Assembly (NCBI GenBank): GCA_003712125.1
Contig: RHLF01000001.1
Span: 682,001-746,000, forward strand
Length of the DNA stretch: 64,000 nucleotides
Reading direction: 5' to 3'
DNA from: Allomuricauda sp.
GTDB taxonomy: Bacteria > Bacteroidota > Bacteroidia > Flavobacteriales > Flavobacteriaceae
Shown here: in pieces, positions 33,081-43,176 of the stretch
Numbering within the stretch: position 1 is the stretch's first letter
Layout of the letters: every line of letters begins with the position of its first letter
Program-made: the position numbers and the translations under genes
Notes under the pieces: generated by a model
Database searches by the model: none
What the model was told of the DNA's origin: nothing
The model's input: the letters and a program-made list of their open reading frames with translations, nothing else

Positions 33081-33863
33081 CTAAGAACCGGGGAAATTGG
33101 CTTTTCTTTTTTCGAGAAAGGCCGTTGTGCCTTCTTTAAAATCATCGGTGCCGAAACAAGCGCCAAAAGCATCAATTTCAGCGGCATAGCCATTAATATT
33201 ATACCTATAACCAGCATTTACCGCATTTATTGCCCGTTTTAAGGCCGTTGGGGAATTATTCGATATACTGCTTGCCAGCTTGGTACAAAGTGGAAGCAAT
33301 TCTTCTTGAGGAACCACATGATTTACCAAACCATAGGCCAAGGCCTTTTCGGCTGTAATCATGTTTGCGGTCAAAATCATTTCCATGGCCCGGCCCTTTC
33401 CCACCAACTGCGGAAGCCGTTGGGTACCGCCATAACCAGGAATCAAGCCTAAGGTAGTTTCTGGCAAGCCCATTTTAGCATGATCACTGGCTACCCTAAA
33501 ATGACAGGCCATGGCCAGTTCAAGACCCCCCCCCAAGGCGAATCCGTTTACAGCGGCGATGACCGGTGTTGCAAGGTTTTCAACAAAATCAAAAAGCAGT
33601 TGCTGCCCTTGAGCTGCAAGTTGCTCACCTTGTGAAACATCAAAATCAGCAAATTCTGAAATATCGGCACCGGCTACGAAGGCCTTTTCACCGCTCCCGG
33701 TAATAATGATGGCCTTGATTTCATTGGCCTCGTCCAATTCACCAAAGGCGTTATGAAGTTCTTCAATCGTTCGCTTATTGAGCGCATTAAGTTTTTTAGG
33801 CCTATCAATGGTAATTACAGCGATGCTTCCTTCTTCTTCTATATAGATGTTTTCGTAATTCAT
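33081..33863 (-). CDS. Enoyl-CoA hydratase/isomerase family protein
   Basis: The 260-residue crotonase has the oxyanion-hole segments EKAFVAGADISEFA and GFALGGGLELAMAC, and the two catalytic glutamates in GGGLELA and LPETTLGLIPG, followed by GGTQRLPQLVG. It hydrates trans-2-enoyl-CoA in fatty-acid or amino-acid breakdown. It lies 2 nt downstream of the histidine kinase stop, in one run, although the two have no clear functional tie. Confidence 0.92.
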   Translation of the reverse strand: MNYENIYIEEEGSIAVITIDRPKKLNALNKRTIEELHNAFGELDEANEIKAIIITGSGEKAFVAGADISEFADFDVSQGEQLAAQGQQLLFDFVENLATPVIAAVNGFALGGGLELAMACHFRVASDHAKMGLPETTLGLIPGYGGTQRLPQLVGKGRAMEMILTANMITAEKALAYGLVNHVVPQEELLPLCTKLASSISNNSPTALKRAINAVNAGYRYNINGYAAEIDAFGACFGTDDFKEGTTAFLEKRKANFPGS

Positions 33864-33865
33864 AG

Positions 33866-35320
33866 TCAGTTGTTTTGTTCTTTTGGAAATTTGATGGTGA
33901 ACACGGTACCCTTGCCCAATTGCGAGGTAAAATCAATGGTTCCGCCATAATTTTCAACAATATTCTTTACCATGCCCAATCCTAGACCCATGCCGCTATT
34001 TTTCGTGGTAAACTTGGGTTCAAAAATCTTATCTGTGAACTCATCGGCAATGCCCACCCCGTTATCGGCCACCGATATTTTGACCTGCTCCCCTTCGGAG
34101 GTAACGGATACCAAAATACGCGGACTTTCCACGTCAGGAACGGCTTGAATGGCATTCATTACCACATTGGTCACCACACGAATCAACTGCGTGCGATCTA
34201 ACTTGGCTATAATTTCGTCTTCATCGGCAATGAAGTGCACATAAGGTTCATGAAAAATGTCCAAAGCCAATTTTACCACCTTGACCACATTCAAGGTTTC
34301 CTTTTGTTGTGCCGGCATGCTCGCAAAATTTGAAAAGGCCGATGCGATATTGCTCATGGCATCAATTTGTTGGATCAGGCTGTTTGAGAACTCCTTTACC
34401 TTATTTTGGGCTTTGGGATCTGAGGGGTCAAATTTTCGATCAAAACTTTGCACGGTCAACCGCATGGGCGTCAAGGGGTTCTTGATCTCATGGGCCACTT
34501 GTTTCGCCATTTCGCGCCATGCCTGTTCACGTTCACTGCGTGCCAATTTAACGGCACTTTCTTCAAGTTCGTCAATCATGACATTGTACGAATTGACCAA
34601 CTTCCCTATTTCTCCACTGGGATCATCCAAATGAATTTTTTCATTTCTTTTGGTAAAATCGGTCTGATTCAATTTATCAGAAATCGCTTGCAGCGAACGC
34701 GTGATGTATTTTGAGATGAAATAGGCCAAGAATATGGCCGCAAGAAGCATGAGCACATAAACCCCGGCCAAGCGGATCAAAAATTCACGCAGCTCCATAT
34801 TATTGAACGAATTGTCCTCATAATAGGGCAAATTCATGATGCCAATGGGTTTAAACTTGGGGTCGGTGATGTAATTGTAAGAAGCTTGGTAATTGAAGCC
34901 CGCCGTTGATTTTTCTTCAATATATCGCCGTTCAGCACTCTCATAAAGACTGTTCAGCACCTCCGCATCCAAACAATTGGAAACGGAGTCTGCTTCAAAG
35001 GCCGGCTTGGTACTTTTGATCAACTCTCCTTCAAGATCATAGATGTTGAACGATACATTTTGCACATCGGCTATCTTATAGATTTCATCCCTAAAAATGT
35101 GCTCAAGATTTTCTGTGGTGGGTTCATAGGTGGTCTCACGAAGCACATAACTGATACTTTGAAGTATTTGTTCTTCCTTTCGCTCCAATCTATTTTGATG
35201 GTAATCCTTGGATTGCTCCCGATATTGATAGATGGTCACTCCGGCAATGAGCACCGAGGCAATAACGACCAATAGAATCATGGTCAAAAAAATACGTGTG
35301 CGAAGGGAAAACTTTCTCAA
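33866..35320 (-). CDS. NtrY-like sensor histidine kinase
   Basis: The protein of about 484 residues has an N-terminal helix (FLTMILLVVIASVLIAGVTI), a periplasmic sensor region of about 150 residues, a second helix (YVLMLLAAIFLAYFIS), a HAMP domain and a coiled segment. The H-box is MAKQVAHEIKNPLTPMRL and the ATPase part shows NVVMNAIQAV, VADNGVGI and GMGLGLGMVKNIVE. TTG 35320 fits the family start; TTG 35350 would add ten residues. No response regulator is adjacent, so the partner lies elsewhere. Confidence 0.88.
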   Translation of the reverse strand: MRKFSLRTRIFLTMILLVVIASVLIAGVTIYQYREQSKDYHQNRLERKEEQILQSISYVLRETTYEPTTENLEHIFRDEIYKIADVQNVSFNIYDLEGELIKSTKPAFEADSVSNCLDAEVLNSLYESAERRYIEEKSTAGFNYQASYNYITDPKFKPIGIMNLPYYEDNSFNNMELREFLIRLAGVYVLMLLAAIFLAYFISKYITRSLQAISDKLNQTDFTKRNEKIHLDDPSGEIGKLVNSYNVMIDELEESAVKLARSEREQAWREMAKQVAHEIKNPLTPMRLTVQSFDRKFDPSDPKAQNKVKEFSNSLIQQIDAMSNIASAFSNFASMPAQQKETLNVVKVVKLALDIFHEPYVHFIADEDEIIAKLDRTQLIRVVTNVVMNAIQAVPDVESPRILVSVTSEGEQVKISVADNGVGIADEFTDKIFEPKFTTKNSGMGLGLGMVKNIVENYGGTIDFTSQLGKGTVFTIKFPKEQNN

Positions 35321-35373
35321 CCCATGGGAATTTGGAATTAAAGGTAACAATAATCAGGCCAAGGCGACAACCG

Positions 35374-35922
35374 TCAAGCCTCTGGATTCTTGTTTCGAAT
35401 TCGCCTGTACAATCGAATGCCCAATAACAGCAAAACCGCGAGTACCACAATTCCGACGACCCCATAAATCCAATTGGTGGCGCTCTTTAAAACCGCCAAA
35501 AAAACAATGGCAAATAGAAGTATGGTTGTTGCTTCATTCCATAACCTCATAAAACGAGAGGTATACGCCACCTTGTCTTGTTGCAATTGTCTAAAAATTT
35601 GATGGCATTTGAAGTGATAGGCAAAAAGCAATGCCACAAAACCCAATTTGATCTGCATCCAAGGTTGGTATATCAAACCCGAATTTAAATGCAACATGAC
35701 AAGCGCAAATAGCGTGCATAAAATAGCTGAGGGCCATGCGATAATAAACCACAGTCTTTTGGTCATGAGTTTTAATTGGCCTGTCAAGATATCCTTCTCG
35801 GGTGCTGGCCTGTCATTGGCCTCAATATGGTAAATAAACAATCGTGGGATGTAAAATAGTGCAGCGAACCAAGTGACCACAAAAATGAGGTGCAAGGCTT
35901 TTATATAGTTATAATACTCCAA
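35374..35922 (-). CDS. hemJ: Protoporphyrinogen IX oxidase, HemJ type
   Basis: The 182-residue membrane protein has four or five helices and starts YYNYIKALHLIFVVTWFAAL with the conserved early His, then FYIPRLFIYH. A basic LMTKRLWFIIAWPSA segment and MQIKLGFVALLFAYHFKC follow, as in HemJ. HemJ oxidises protoporphyrinogen IX to protoporphyrin IX at the membrane. It lies 18 kb from the other haem genes. No ATG is available; TTG is the likely start. It is about 50 nt upstream of the kinase gene. Confidence 0.88.
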   Translation of the reverse strand: MEYYNYIKALHLIFVVTWFAALFYIPRLFIYHIEANDRPAPEKDILTGQLKLMTKRLWFIIAWPSAILCTLFALVMLHLNSGLIYQPWMQIKLGFVALLFAYHFKCHQIFRQLQQDKVAYTSRFMRLWNEATTILLFAIVFLAVLKSATNWIYGVVGIVVLAVLLLLGIRLYRRIRNKNPEA

Positions 35923-35996
35923 TGGAATGACAATTGTATGCTACTGGTTGATGACAAAATTAAGCAATGAAACTGCCATCAACCAGTAACTTCAAA

Positions 35997-38900
35997 CTAA
36001 ATTCTTAGGGCCCCAATTCCGGCGTCCCAAAGTTTCTTATTGTAATCGGGTATAGTTGTTTTTATCAATGTATTTGCCCTTTGCTTTAGTGAAGACCATT
36101 GGGCATCAAGTTCTGCTTTGCGATCTTTGGAGGGTTGATTTACTCTCGGAATCGTACTGTTCGTTGCATCGATCAAAAAGAGGTATTCTGCCGTAAACTT
36201 ATTTGGGAAATTCTCAACATCATCGTAGGCCTTTGACTTTCGTTGGATCATCTCTTTATCCCAAGCATCCAATTGTACCAACAACTGCTTTCCTTCCGCT
36301 TTTAAAGTCTCATCGGCCATATCCTTAAGCACTCTATTGATTTGGGCCTGTACTTTGTACAAAGAATTCACCGTATTGTGCATTTCTGTTAACCGTTGTT
36401 CCATATCGGTCATTATTGTATGGTATTCGGCATACTGTGCTGGGGTTGTTTTATAGGTTGGCATCGCCACTATTTTAACTTCCACAGTTTGGACATTTTC
36501 TCCTGCTTTAAGGCGTATGGTATAGGTTCCCGGAGGAACAACGTGACCGCTGAATCTTGACTCGATATAGGCGCCCGGAATTCCGGGTAAAATTGGTGTT
36601 TTCATATCCCAGACAAAACGGTTCAAGCCTTCTTTCTTGGAAAGTGTGGGCGCTGGTCGGGGTCCTCCACCATTGTGGGGTATATAGTTTTTATCCTTTT
36701 CAGAGGAAAAGCTTCGTACCGTCTTGCCCGAAGTATCCAAAATATCCATGGTCAGGGGTATAGAATCACCCAATTTGGGAAGCTCGTAATAGAGCACCAC
36801 GCCGTTTGCCGGGTTGACCCCTGACAAGGTATTCATACCATTAAAATTGTCGGTTTTTCCACTCATTTGACTGTACCATAAACCATTCATTGCATCATTT
36901 GGACGATACAACTTCATTCCTTTTTGGGCCGGGTCATATTGCGAAAGCATAGCCAGATCATCCAGTATCCAAAATGCCCTACCAGAAGTGGCCACAATCA
37001 AATCACCTTCATGTATTTTGATATCCGTTATCGGTGCCTTGGGAAGATTCAATTGAAAGGACTTCCAACTTTTTCCTCCGTTCCATGAGAGGTATAATCC
37101 TTTTTCGGTGCCGGCATAAAGCAAGTCTTTTCGCCAAGGATCTTCACGCACCACACGCGTAAAGGCTCCCATAGGGATACCCGTATTGATACGCACCCAT
37201 GATTGCCCATAATCGGTGCTTTTATAGATGGCCGGGGTATGGTCATTGAATTTATATTTGGTTGTGGCGATGTATACCGTAGCCTTGTCATGAGGCGAGA
37301 CCTCGATCGCATTCACCAGGGATTCGCCTAAGTTTTTAGGGGTGATATTTTGCCAGCTTGCGCCATTGTCTTTGGTAATATGCACATACCCATCATCACT
37401 GCCGGTATAAAAGACCCCTGCTTCATGGGGTGATTCCAATACGTAGGCCAAGGTCCCATAGTTTTCGGCTCCAACGGCCTCATTGGTATACGGCCCACCG
37501 CCATTTCCCTGTTTGGCATCAATGTCACGCGTCAAATCTGGAGACATCTCTTCCCAGGTCACCCCCATATCACGGGTTCGCAACACTAGCTGAGCGCCGT
37601 GATAAAAGGTGTTTTCCTCATGTTGTGAACGAAGTGTAGGCGCATTCCAATTGTACAGATACTTCATGTTTCGCGCTTCACGCCCCAGGTACTGAATAGG
37701 CGCTGCCATGACCTGGGTGGTGGCCTTCGATTCCATATCCAAAACATTGATTGTGCCCAAATAGCTTCCCCCCATAACATATCTTGGGTTATCGGGGTCA
37801 AAAGCCAAAAAGGCGCTTTCGCCTCCTGCGGAGGGGCTAAAATCAGAAATCGTAATGCCGCCACGACCTACAGACATATTGGCAACCATGGCAGAAGAAT
37901 AATCTTGCTGACCTGCATAAATATTATAAGGAAACAGATTGTCGGTGTTGATTCGGTAAAATTGTCCTGTTGGCATATTGACCTGAGAGGACCATGTTTT
38001 ACCAAAATCAAAACTTACCGCAGCACCACCATCATTGGCAATCACCATATTTCTATTGTTGTTGGGATTGATCCATAAATCGTGGAAATCACCATGGGTA
38101 CCTGAAAGGCGTTTCCATGTTTTACCTCCATCTTCAGACCGCAAAGCCGGCGCACTCAATACGTACACCACATCTTCATCTGTTGGGTCGGTGAAAACTT
38201 CAATGTAATACCAAGCCCGTTGGGTCAAACGATTGTCACCACTAACCATGCGCCATGTTTTTCCGGCATTGTTTGACACGAAAAGTCCACCTTTATCTTG
38301 GTTGCTATCACTTTCAATAAGGGCAAATACTTTATTTGAGTTGGCAGGACTCACCGAAATGGCCATCTTTCCCTTTTCTTTGGGCAATCCTGTGGTCATC
38401 TCTGTCCATGTTTCGCCCGCATCGGTCGATTTGTAGAGTCCACTCCCTTTACCCCCACTGATTACCTTATTGGGTTTTCGCTGATGTTCCCACATCGCCG
38501 CATACATAATTTCTGGGTAGTTGGCATCCATTGAAAGTTCGGAACAGCCTGTCAAACTATTTACAAAAAGGGTGTTTTTCCAGGTTTTTCCCCCATCGAT
38601 GGATTTGTATATTCCGCGTTCTTTGTTTGGTCCATACAACTGCCCTTGGGCCGCCACATATACAATATCAGGATTTGTGGGATGGATGATAATTCTTGAA
38701 ATGTGATGGGTTGCAGCCAATCCCATATGCTTCCATGTTTTACCTGCGTCGGTTGATTTATAAACCCCATCGCCATAAGAGGTCATTACACCTCGGGGGG
38801 CATGTTCTCCCATACCTACATACACAATATTGGGGTTGTGCGTTGAAACGGCGACTGCTCCTACAGAGCCCATTTCAAAAAATCCGTCAGAAATATTATT

Positions 38901-39119
38901 CCAGCGTTGCCCCGCATCTTCGGTTTTCCATAAACCGCCCCCTGTGGTTCCCATATAATAGGTCATTGGATCATCCACCACACCGGATGCCGATACCGAT
39001 CTTCCCCCTCTAAAGGGACCAATATTTCGAAATTTTAAGGGCTTGAAATATTCTTCCGCTGTTTGTGCAACAGCCATTGCCCCCCATGTCAGGGTAGCAA
39101 TTATAAACAGTTTTTTCAT
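35997..39119 (-). CDS. Large secreted BNR/VPS10-like propeller protein, copy 1
   Basis: The 1040-residue protein has a signal peptide ([19 protein letters not shown]) and many Asp-box repeats (S-x-D-x-G-x-T-W), for example [32 protein letters not shown] and STDYGQSW, spread over about residues 55-720. These build one or two beta-propellers as in sortilin-type and sialidase-like proteins. A C-terminal region of about 250 residues has an Ig-like part and a helical part. Automatic labels of glycosyl hydrolase have no catalytic support. It shares its layout with the next gene, 9 nt away. Confidence 0.88.
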   Translation of the reverse strand: MKKLFIIATLTWGAMAVAQTAEEYFKPLKFRNIGPFRGGRSVSASGVVDDPMTYYMGTTGGGLWKTEDAGQRWNNISDGFFEMGSVGAVAVSTHNPNIVYVGMGEHAPRGVMTSYGDGVYKSTDAGKTWKHMGLAATHHISRIIIHPTNPDIVYVAAQGQLYGPNKERGIYKSIDGGKTWKNTLFVNSLTGCSELSMDANYPEIMYAAMWEHQRKPNKVISGGKGSGLYKSTDAGETWTEMTTGLPKEKGKMAISVSPANSNKVFALIESDSNQDKGGLFVSNNAGKTWRMVSGDNRLTQRAWYYIEVFTDPTDEDVVYVLSAPALRSEDGGKTWKRLSGTHGDFHDLWINPNNNRNMVIANDGGAAVSFDFGKTWSSQVNMPTGQFYRINTDNLFPYNIYAGQQDYSSAMVANMSVGRGGITISDFSPSAGGESAFLAFDPDNPRYVMGGSYLGTINVLDMESKATTQVMAAPIQYLGREARNMKYLYNWNAPTLRSQHEENTFYHGAQLVLRTRDMGVTWEEMSPDLTRDIDAKQGNGGGPYTNEAVGAENYGTLAYVLESPHEAGVFYTGSDDGYVHITKDNGASWQNITPKNLGESLVNAIEVSPHDKATVYIATTKYKFNDHTPAIYKSTDYGQSWVRINTGIPMGAFTRVVREDPWRKDLLYAGTEKGLYLSWNGGKSWKSFQLNLPKAPITDIKIHEGDLIVATSGRAFWILDDLAMLSQYDPAQKGMKLYRPNDAMNGLWYSQMSGKTDNFNGMNTLSGVNPANGVVLYYELPKLGDSIPLTMDILDTSGKTVRSFSSEKDKNYIPHNGGGPRPAPTLSKKEGLNRFVWDMKTPILPGIPGAYIESRFSGHVVPPGTYTIRLKAGENVQTVEVKIVAMPTYKTTPAQYAEYHTIMTDMEQRLTEMHNTVNSLYKVQAQINRVLKDMADETLKAEGKQLLVQLDAWDKEMIQRKSKAYDDVENFPNKFTAEYLFLIDATNSTIPRVNQPSKDRKAELDAQWSSLKQRANTLIKTTIPDYNKKLWDAGIGALRI

Positions 39120-39128
39120 CGCTTTGTA

Positions 39129-42100
39129 TTAGTCTTCTAATGATAAATAATCCAATCCCAATTGGTTGAATTCTGCGTTAAAGGCTTTCATTTCCTCATC
39201 GACCAATTTATCAAAGGCAGCCAGCTGGGCATTAATTTTTGTAGTCATTTCATTTTTGACCGCAATGTCTTGCTCGGTGGGTGGAAAATCATCAATACTG
39301 ACCAGACTGTTCAAGTGTGCCAATTTGTTGGTCAATCGAATCGGAAAATTAAGTGGGTCTTGATTGCTCCTATTTTGGGTTTGGTACAACGCCTTTTCCA
39401 CCTCGCTAAATCCTTCTTTCATCTTTTTGGCCTTTTCTACCAAATCCTTGGTTGCCTCATTGTCTTTGTACTGCTTGGTAAAAGCATCCAACTTTGCATT
39501 GATCTTGCGTATCTTTTTAATGGACTGATGCGCATTATCCACTGTCTCATTAACACTGGAAATAAAATCATACTGCTTTTGCATATCCGCTACGGATACC
39601 TCGGCCCTAGGGTCGGGAACAATTTTAAAGTTTTCGGTCTGCGCCGTTCCATTCACATTCAATGAAACTTTATAATTGCCAGGTACCGCTTTGGCGCCGT
39701 TCAAATTGGCCCACCAAAGGATCATTCCTTTGAGGCGTTCGGCACCCTTTCCTCGAGTATCCCAATTATGGGTGTTCCCTCCTTTTTCGACCTTTAGCAT
39801 TTTCTTCCTGTCGGTTGCTTTGGTACTAAAGTTGGCCAAGGTATCGCCTTGGCTTGAAAGGTAGGTCAGTTGTACCGTATCCTTGGCTTTGTCAAAATTC
39901 TTCAAATAGAAATGGGTCACGACTCCCGCTGGGTGATTTTGCCCTTCGGTCAAACTAGGATTATCCTTTGACCGTGCCCTACCCTTTGTTCGGTAGGAAT
40001 CCTTTGGAGCGAAAAGCTTCATTGTTGCACCTGAATCACTTCGATTCAATTGATGCAACACTGTCAAATCATCAATAATCCAGACGCTACGCCCTTGGGT
40101 AGCAACCACCAAGTTGTTGTCTTTGATCACCAAATCGGTTATGGGTACAATGGGTAAGTTCAGTTGAAACTGCTCCCAGCTTGCACCGTCATTGAATGAA
40201 ATGTACATGCCCGTTTCAGTACCAGCATACAACAAGCCTTTTTGTTTTGGATCTTCTCGAACTACTCGTGTAAAGTGTTCCCCTTTTATCCCATTGGTAA
40301 TTTTGGTCCAAGTTTTACCATAGTCGGTGGTCTTGTACAAATAGGGCGTAAAATCTCCTAGTTTATAGCGCGTTCCAGCCACATAGCAGGTTCCTTCATC
40401 AAAGGCTGAAGGCTCCACACTATTGATCATCATCCATTCAGGCATTCCGCTAGGGGTAACATTTTCCCAGTTTTGCCCTCCATCTTGGGTAACATGAACA
40501 AGGCCATCATCGCTACCCACCCACATCAATCCTTCTTTTAACGGACTTTCATTAGCGGCAAAAATGGTGCAGTAATATTCAACGCCCGTATTGTCTTGGG
40601 TGATGGGTCCTCCGCTGCTAACCAGTTTATCTGGATCATTTCGGGTCAAATCACCACTTAACAATTGCCAGCTTTGCCCTTCATTCGTGCTCATATGCAC
40701 ATGATTGGAAAAGGTATATAGTTTTTTAGGATCGTGCTTACTGAAAATGATAGGGAAATTCCATTGAAAGCGATATTTCATTCCTTCGGCACCATATCCC
40801 ATGGGGTTATCTGGCCAGACGTTAATACCACGGACCGTTCCCTTTTCGTGATTTACCCGAGATAAGAATCCTCCATAACTACCTCCATAAACGATATCAT
40901 TATTGGTTGGGTCAACTGCAATATGAGCACTCTCACCACCAGCAGTAGATTCCCAATCATTTTCTCCTATCCCCGCGCCATCGGAACGATGATTCACTCT
41001 AATTGTACTATTGTCTTGCTGGGCAACATAAATACGATAGGGGAACGCATTATCTGTAGTTACCCGATAAAACTGGGCCGTAGGTTGGTTATAATACGTG
41101 CTCCAAGTCTCTCCGGCATCATAACTTACCTGGGCGCCACCATCGTCGCCAATGATCATACGTTTGCTGTTCTCTGGCGCAATCCACAAATCATGGTGGT
41201 CACCATGAGGTGCATTAAAGGTATTGAAGGTTTTTCCGCCATCAGTCGACCTATGGTAACGGACATTCAACACATAGACGACATCTTCATCTTCGGTATC
41301 GGCATATACCCGGGTATAATACCATGCCCTTTGACGCAATTTTCGTTCTGAATTCACTTGGGTCCATTTTTTGCCACCATCATCCGAACGGTAAAGCCCC
41401 CCTTTTTTCTTGTTTTCGACAATAGCAAAAACACGTTCCGAGTTTACCGGTGAAACAGCCACTCCAATAATGCCCAAGGTGTCTTTCGGAAAGCCTTCAT
41501 TCTTCGAAATTTCTGTCCAACTTTCGCCGCTATCGGTACTTTTCCAAAGCGCAGAACCGGGTCCACCGCTACTCAGGGAATAGGGGGTTCGTTGCGCACG
41601 CCAAGTTGAAGCATAAAGAATTCTTGGATTGTTTGGGTCAAAGGTCAAATCAACCGCACCCGCCTGATCATTGACAAACAAGACTTGTTTCCAATTTTTA
41701 CCGCCATCGGTACTTTTATAGATACCCCTTTCTTTGGTAGGCTTATAAATATTGCCCAATACAGCGGCATAAACCGTATTGTAATCTGTTGGATGCACAC
41801 GAATACGCGGAACGTGCCTGCTTTTTTCCAGGCCGGCTTTTTGCCATGTTTTACCTGCGTCTTCGGTTTTCCAAACGCCATAACCGCTAGATACGTTGCC
41901 GCGCAAGGTTTTCTCACCACCACCTACATAAATGACGTTGGGATCGCTTTTGGCCACTTCAACGGCACCAATACTACCACCAAAGTAACCGTCAGAAATG
42001 TTTTTCCAACTGCGTCCACCGTCCAAGGTTTTCCAAACACCACCACCTGTGGCTCCAAAATAAAACAGATTGGGTTCGCCAGGCACACCGGTTACAGCCG

Positions 42101-42269
42101 CAGATCGCCCACCTCTAAAGGGACCAACCAATCGGTATTCCAAACTGGAATACAGTTCTGAAGAAATTGTTGGGGCCGCCTGTGATTTTCTTCTTTGGGA
42201 ATGTCCTGAAATGGTAAAGAAGGACACGGCCAGTACAAGCACACTGGCTTTGGAAAGTAGCATTTTCAT
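39129..42269 (-). CDS. Large secreted BNR/VPS10-like propeller protein, copy 2
   Basis: The 1046-residue paralogue has a signal peptide and the same layout: [35 protein letters not shown], then repeated Asp boxes (STDGGKNW, SDDGGKKW, SYDAGETW, TTDYGKTW), a linker and a C-terminal helical region rich in Lys. It shares the FRGGRS and GATGGGVWKT-type openings with copy 1, so the pair arose by tandem duplication. It is divergent from the third DUF1080 gene over about 100 bp. Substrate or partner is unknown; protein or glycan binding is plausible. Confidence 0.88.
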   Translation of the reverse strand: MKMLLSKASVLVLAVSFFTISGHSQRRKSQAAPTISSELYSSLEYRLVGPFRGGRSAAVTGVPGEPNLFYFGATGGGVWKTLDGGRSWKNISDGYFGGSIGAVEVAKSDPNVIYVGGGEKTLRGNVSSGYGVWKTEDAGKTWQKAGLEKSRHVPRIRVHPTDYNTVYAAVLGNIYKPTKERGIYKSTDGGKNWKQVLFVNDQAGAVDLTFDPNNPRILYASTWRAQRTPYSLSSGGPGSALWKSTDSGESWTEISKNEGFPKDTLGIIGVAVSPVNSERVFAIVENKKKGGLYRSDDGGKKWTQVNSERKLRQRAWYYTRVYADTEDEDVVYVLNVRYHRSTDGGKTFNTFNAPHGDHHDLWIAPENSKRMIIGDDGGAQVSYDAGETWSTYYNQPTAQFYRVTTDNAFPYRIYVAQQDNSTIRVNHRSDGAGIGENDWESTAGGESAHIAVDPTNNDIVYGGSYGGFLSRVNHEKGTVRGINVWPDNPMGYGAEGMKYRFQWNFPIIFSKHDPKKLYTFSNHVHMSTNEGQSWQLLSGDLTRNDPDKLVSSGGPITQDNTGVEYYCTIFAANESPLKEGLMWVGSDDGLVHVTQDGGQNWENVTPSGMPEWMMINSVEPSAFDEGTCYVAGTRYKLGDFTPYLYKTTDYGKTWTKITNGIKGEHFTRVVREDPKQKGLLYAGTETGMYISFNDGASWEQFQLNLPIVPITDLVIKDNNLVVATQGRSVWIIDDLTVLHQLNRSDSGATMKLFAPKDSYRTKGRARSKDNPSLTEGQNHPAGVVTHFYLKNFDKAKDTVQLTYLSSQGDTLANFSTKATDRKKMLKVEKGGNTHNWDTRGKGAERLKGMILWWANLNGAKAVPGNYKVSLNVNGTAQTENFKIVPDPRAEVSVADMQKQYDFISSVNETVDNAHQSIKKIRKINAKLDAFTKQYKDNEATKDLVEKAKKMKEGFSEVEKALYQTQNRSNQDPLNFPIRLTNKLAHLNSLVSIDDFPPTEQDIAVKNEMTTKINAQLAAFDKLVDEEMKAFNAEFNQLGLDYLSLED

Positions 42270-42373
42270 GTTTTAGGTTCTTTGAATTAGTCTAGCTCTA
42301 AATGTAGTGAAAAAAGGACAATGTTCATTGCTCAATATTTTGTACTTTCAAGCAATTCTTTGCCTTGAAATTT

Positions 42374-43165
42374 ATGAGAAAATCAATCGTCTTTACGGCC
42401 ATATTACTGTTGATTTTGTCCTGTAAGCACGCTTCAAAAGCAGAAGCAGGGGAAGCCACCAAAGTGGACATGGTAGCACCCTCTTCAGAATGGGTTTATC
42501 TCTTTGATGGCACCTCAACCGAAGGATGGCGCGGCTATGAAATGGATGCCCTTCCTCCCGGTTGGACCATAAAGGACAGCACCCTGACTTTTGATACAGC
42601 ATTGGGGCTTGAACAAGACTACAGCGGCGGTAAAGACATCATTTATGGCGCAGAAGAATTTGACAACTTTGAACTGTATCTCGAATGGAAGTTGCCCGAG
42701 GGTGGCAACAGCGGGATTTTTTACCATGTAAAGGAAGGTTATGAAGGTCCACCTGTCGTAGCACCCGAGTACCAACTCATTGACGATGAGAACTATGCCA
42801 ACATTCATGATTTGACGGCCTACAATTCACAATTCGGGGCCGCGCAACCCGAAGTATTACAAGATTGGCAGAAAACTGGAGCTGATTATGCCATGCATGT
42901 CGCAGATGAAACGGAAAAAGTATTGCATCCAGTTGGTGAATGGAACTCTTCAAAAATTGTATTTACCCCCCAAAAAGTAGAACACTGGTTGAATGGCAAG
43001 AAACTCTTGGAGTTTACACCATGGTCCGAAGATTGGAACGCCAAGAAAGATTCAGGTAAATGGGACAATGCACCCGATTATGGCAAATTTAAAACAGGCT
43101 ATATCGCCTTGCAGGACCATGCAAGTCCGATTTGGTTCCGCAATATTAAAATCAAAAAATTATAA
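42374..43165 (+). CDS. DUF1080 lipoprotein, third copy
   Basis: The 263-residue protein starts at ATG 42374 (a TTG at 42365 is less likely) with a lipoprotein signal ending LLILSC. The DUF1080 domain has VYLFDGTSTEGWRGYEM, LYLEWKLPEGGNSGIFYHV, PEYQLIDDENY and a C-terminal IALQDHASPIWFRNIKI. It carries an insertion near the middle (about residues 135-165) compared with the copies at 2.5-4 kb. It lies 11 nt before an exported Gfo/Idh/MocA gene, which supports a shared role on 3-keto-glycosides. Confidence 0.9.
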   Translation: MRKSIVFTAILLLILSCKHASKAEAGEATKVDMVAPSSEWVYLFDGTSTEGWRGYEMDALPPGWTIKDSTLTFDTALGLEQDYSGGKDIIYGAEEFDNFELYLEWKLPEGGNSGIFYHVKEGYEGPPVVAPEYQLIDDENYANIHDLTAYNSQFGAAQPEVLQDWQKTGADYAMHVADETEKVLHPVGEWNSSKIVFTPQKVEHWLNGKKLLEFTPWSEDWNAKKDSGKWDNAPDYGKFKTGYIALQDHASPIWFRNIKIKKL

Positions 43166-43176
43166 CCATCAAGAAA

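Noticed and set aside
39162-42161. Rightward open frames over the second propeller gene (39162-39665, 41685-42161)
   Set aside because: They are shadows of the repeated Asp-box gene and show no protein family pattern.
35997-42269. Glycosyl hydrolase function for the two giant proteins
   Set aside because: Asp boxes only show a propeller fold; no catalytic acid pair or sialidase Arg triad could be recognised.
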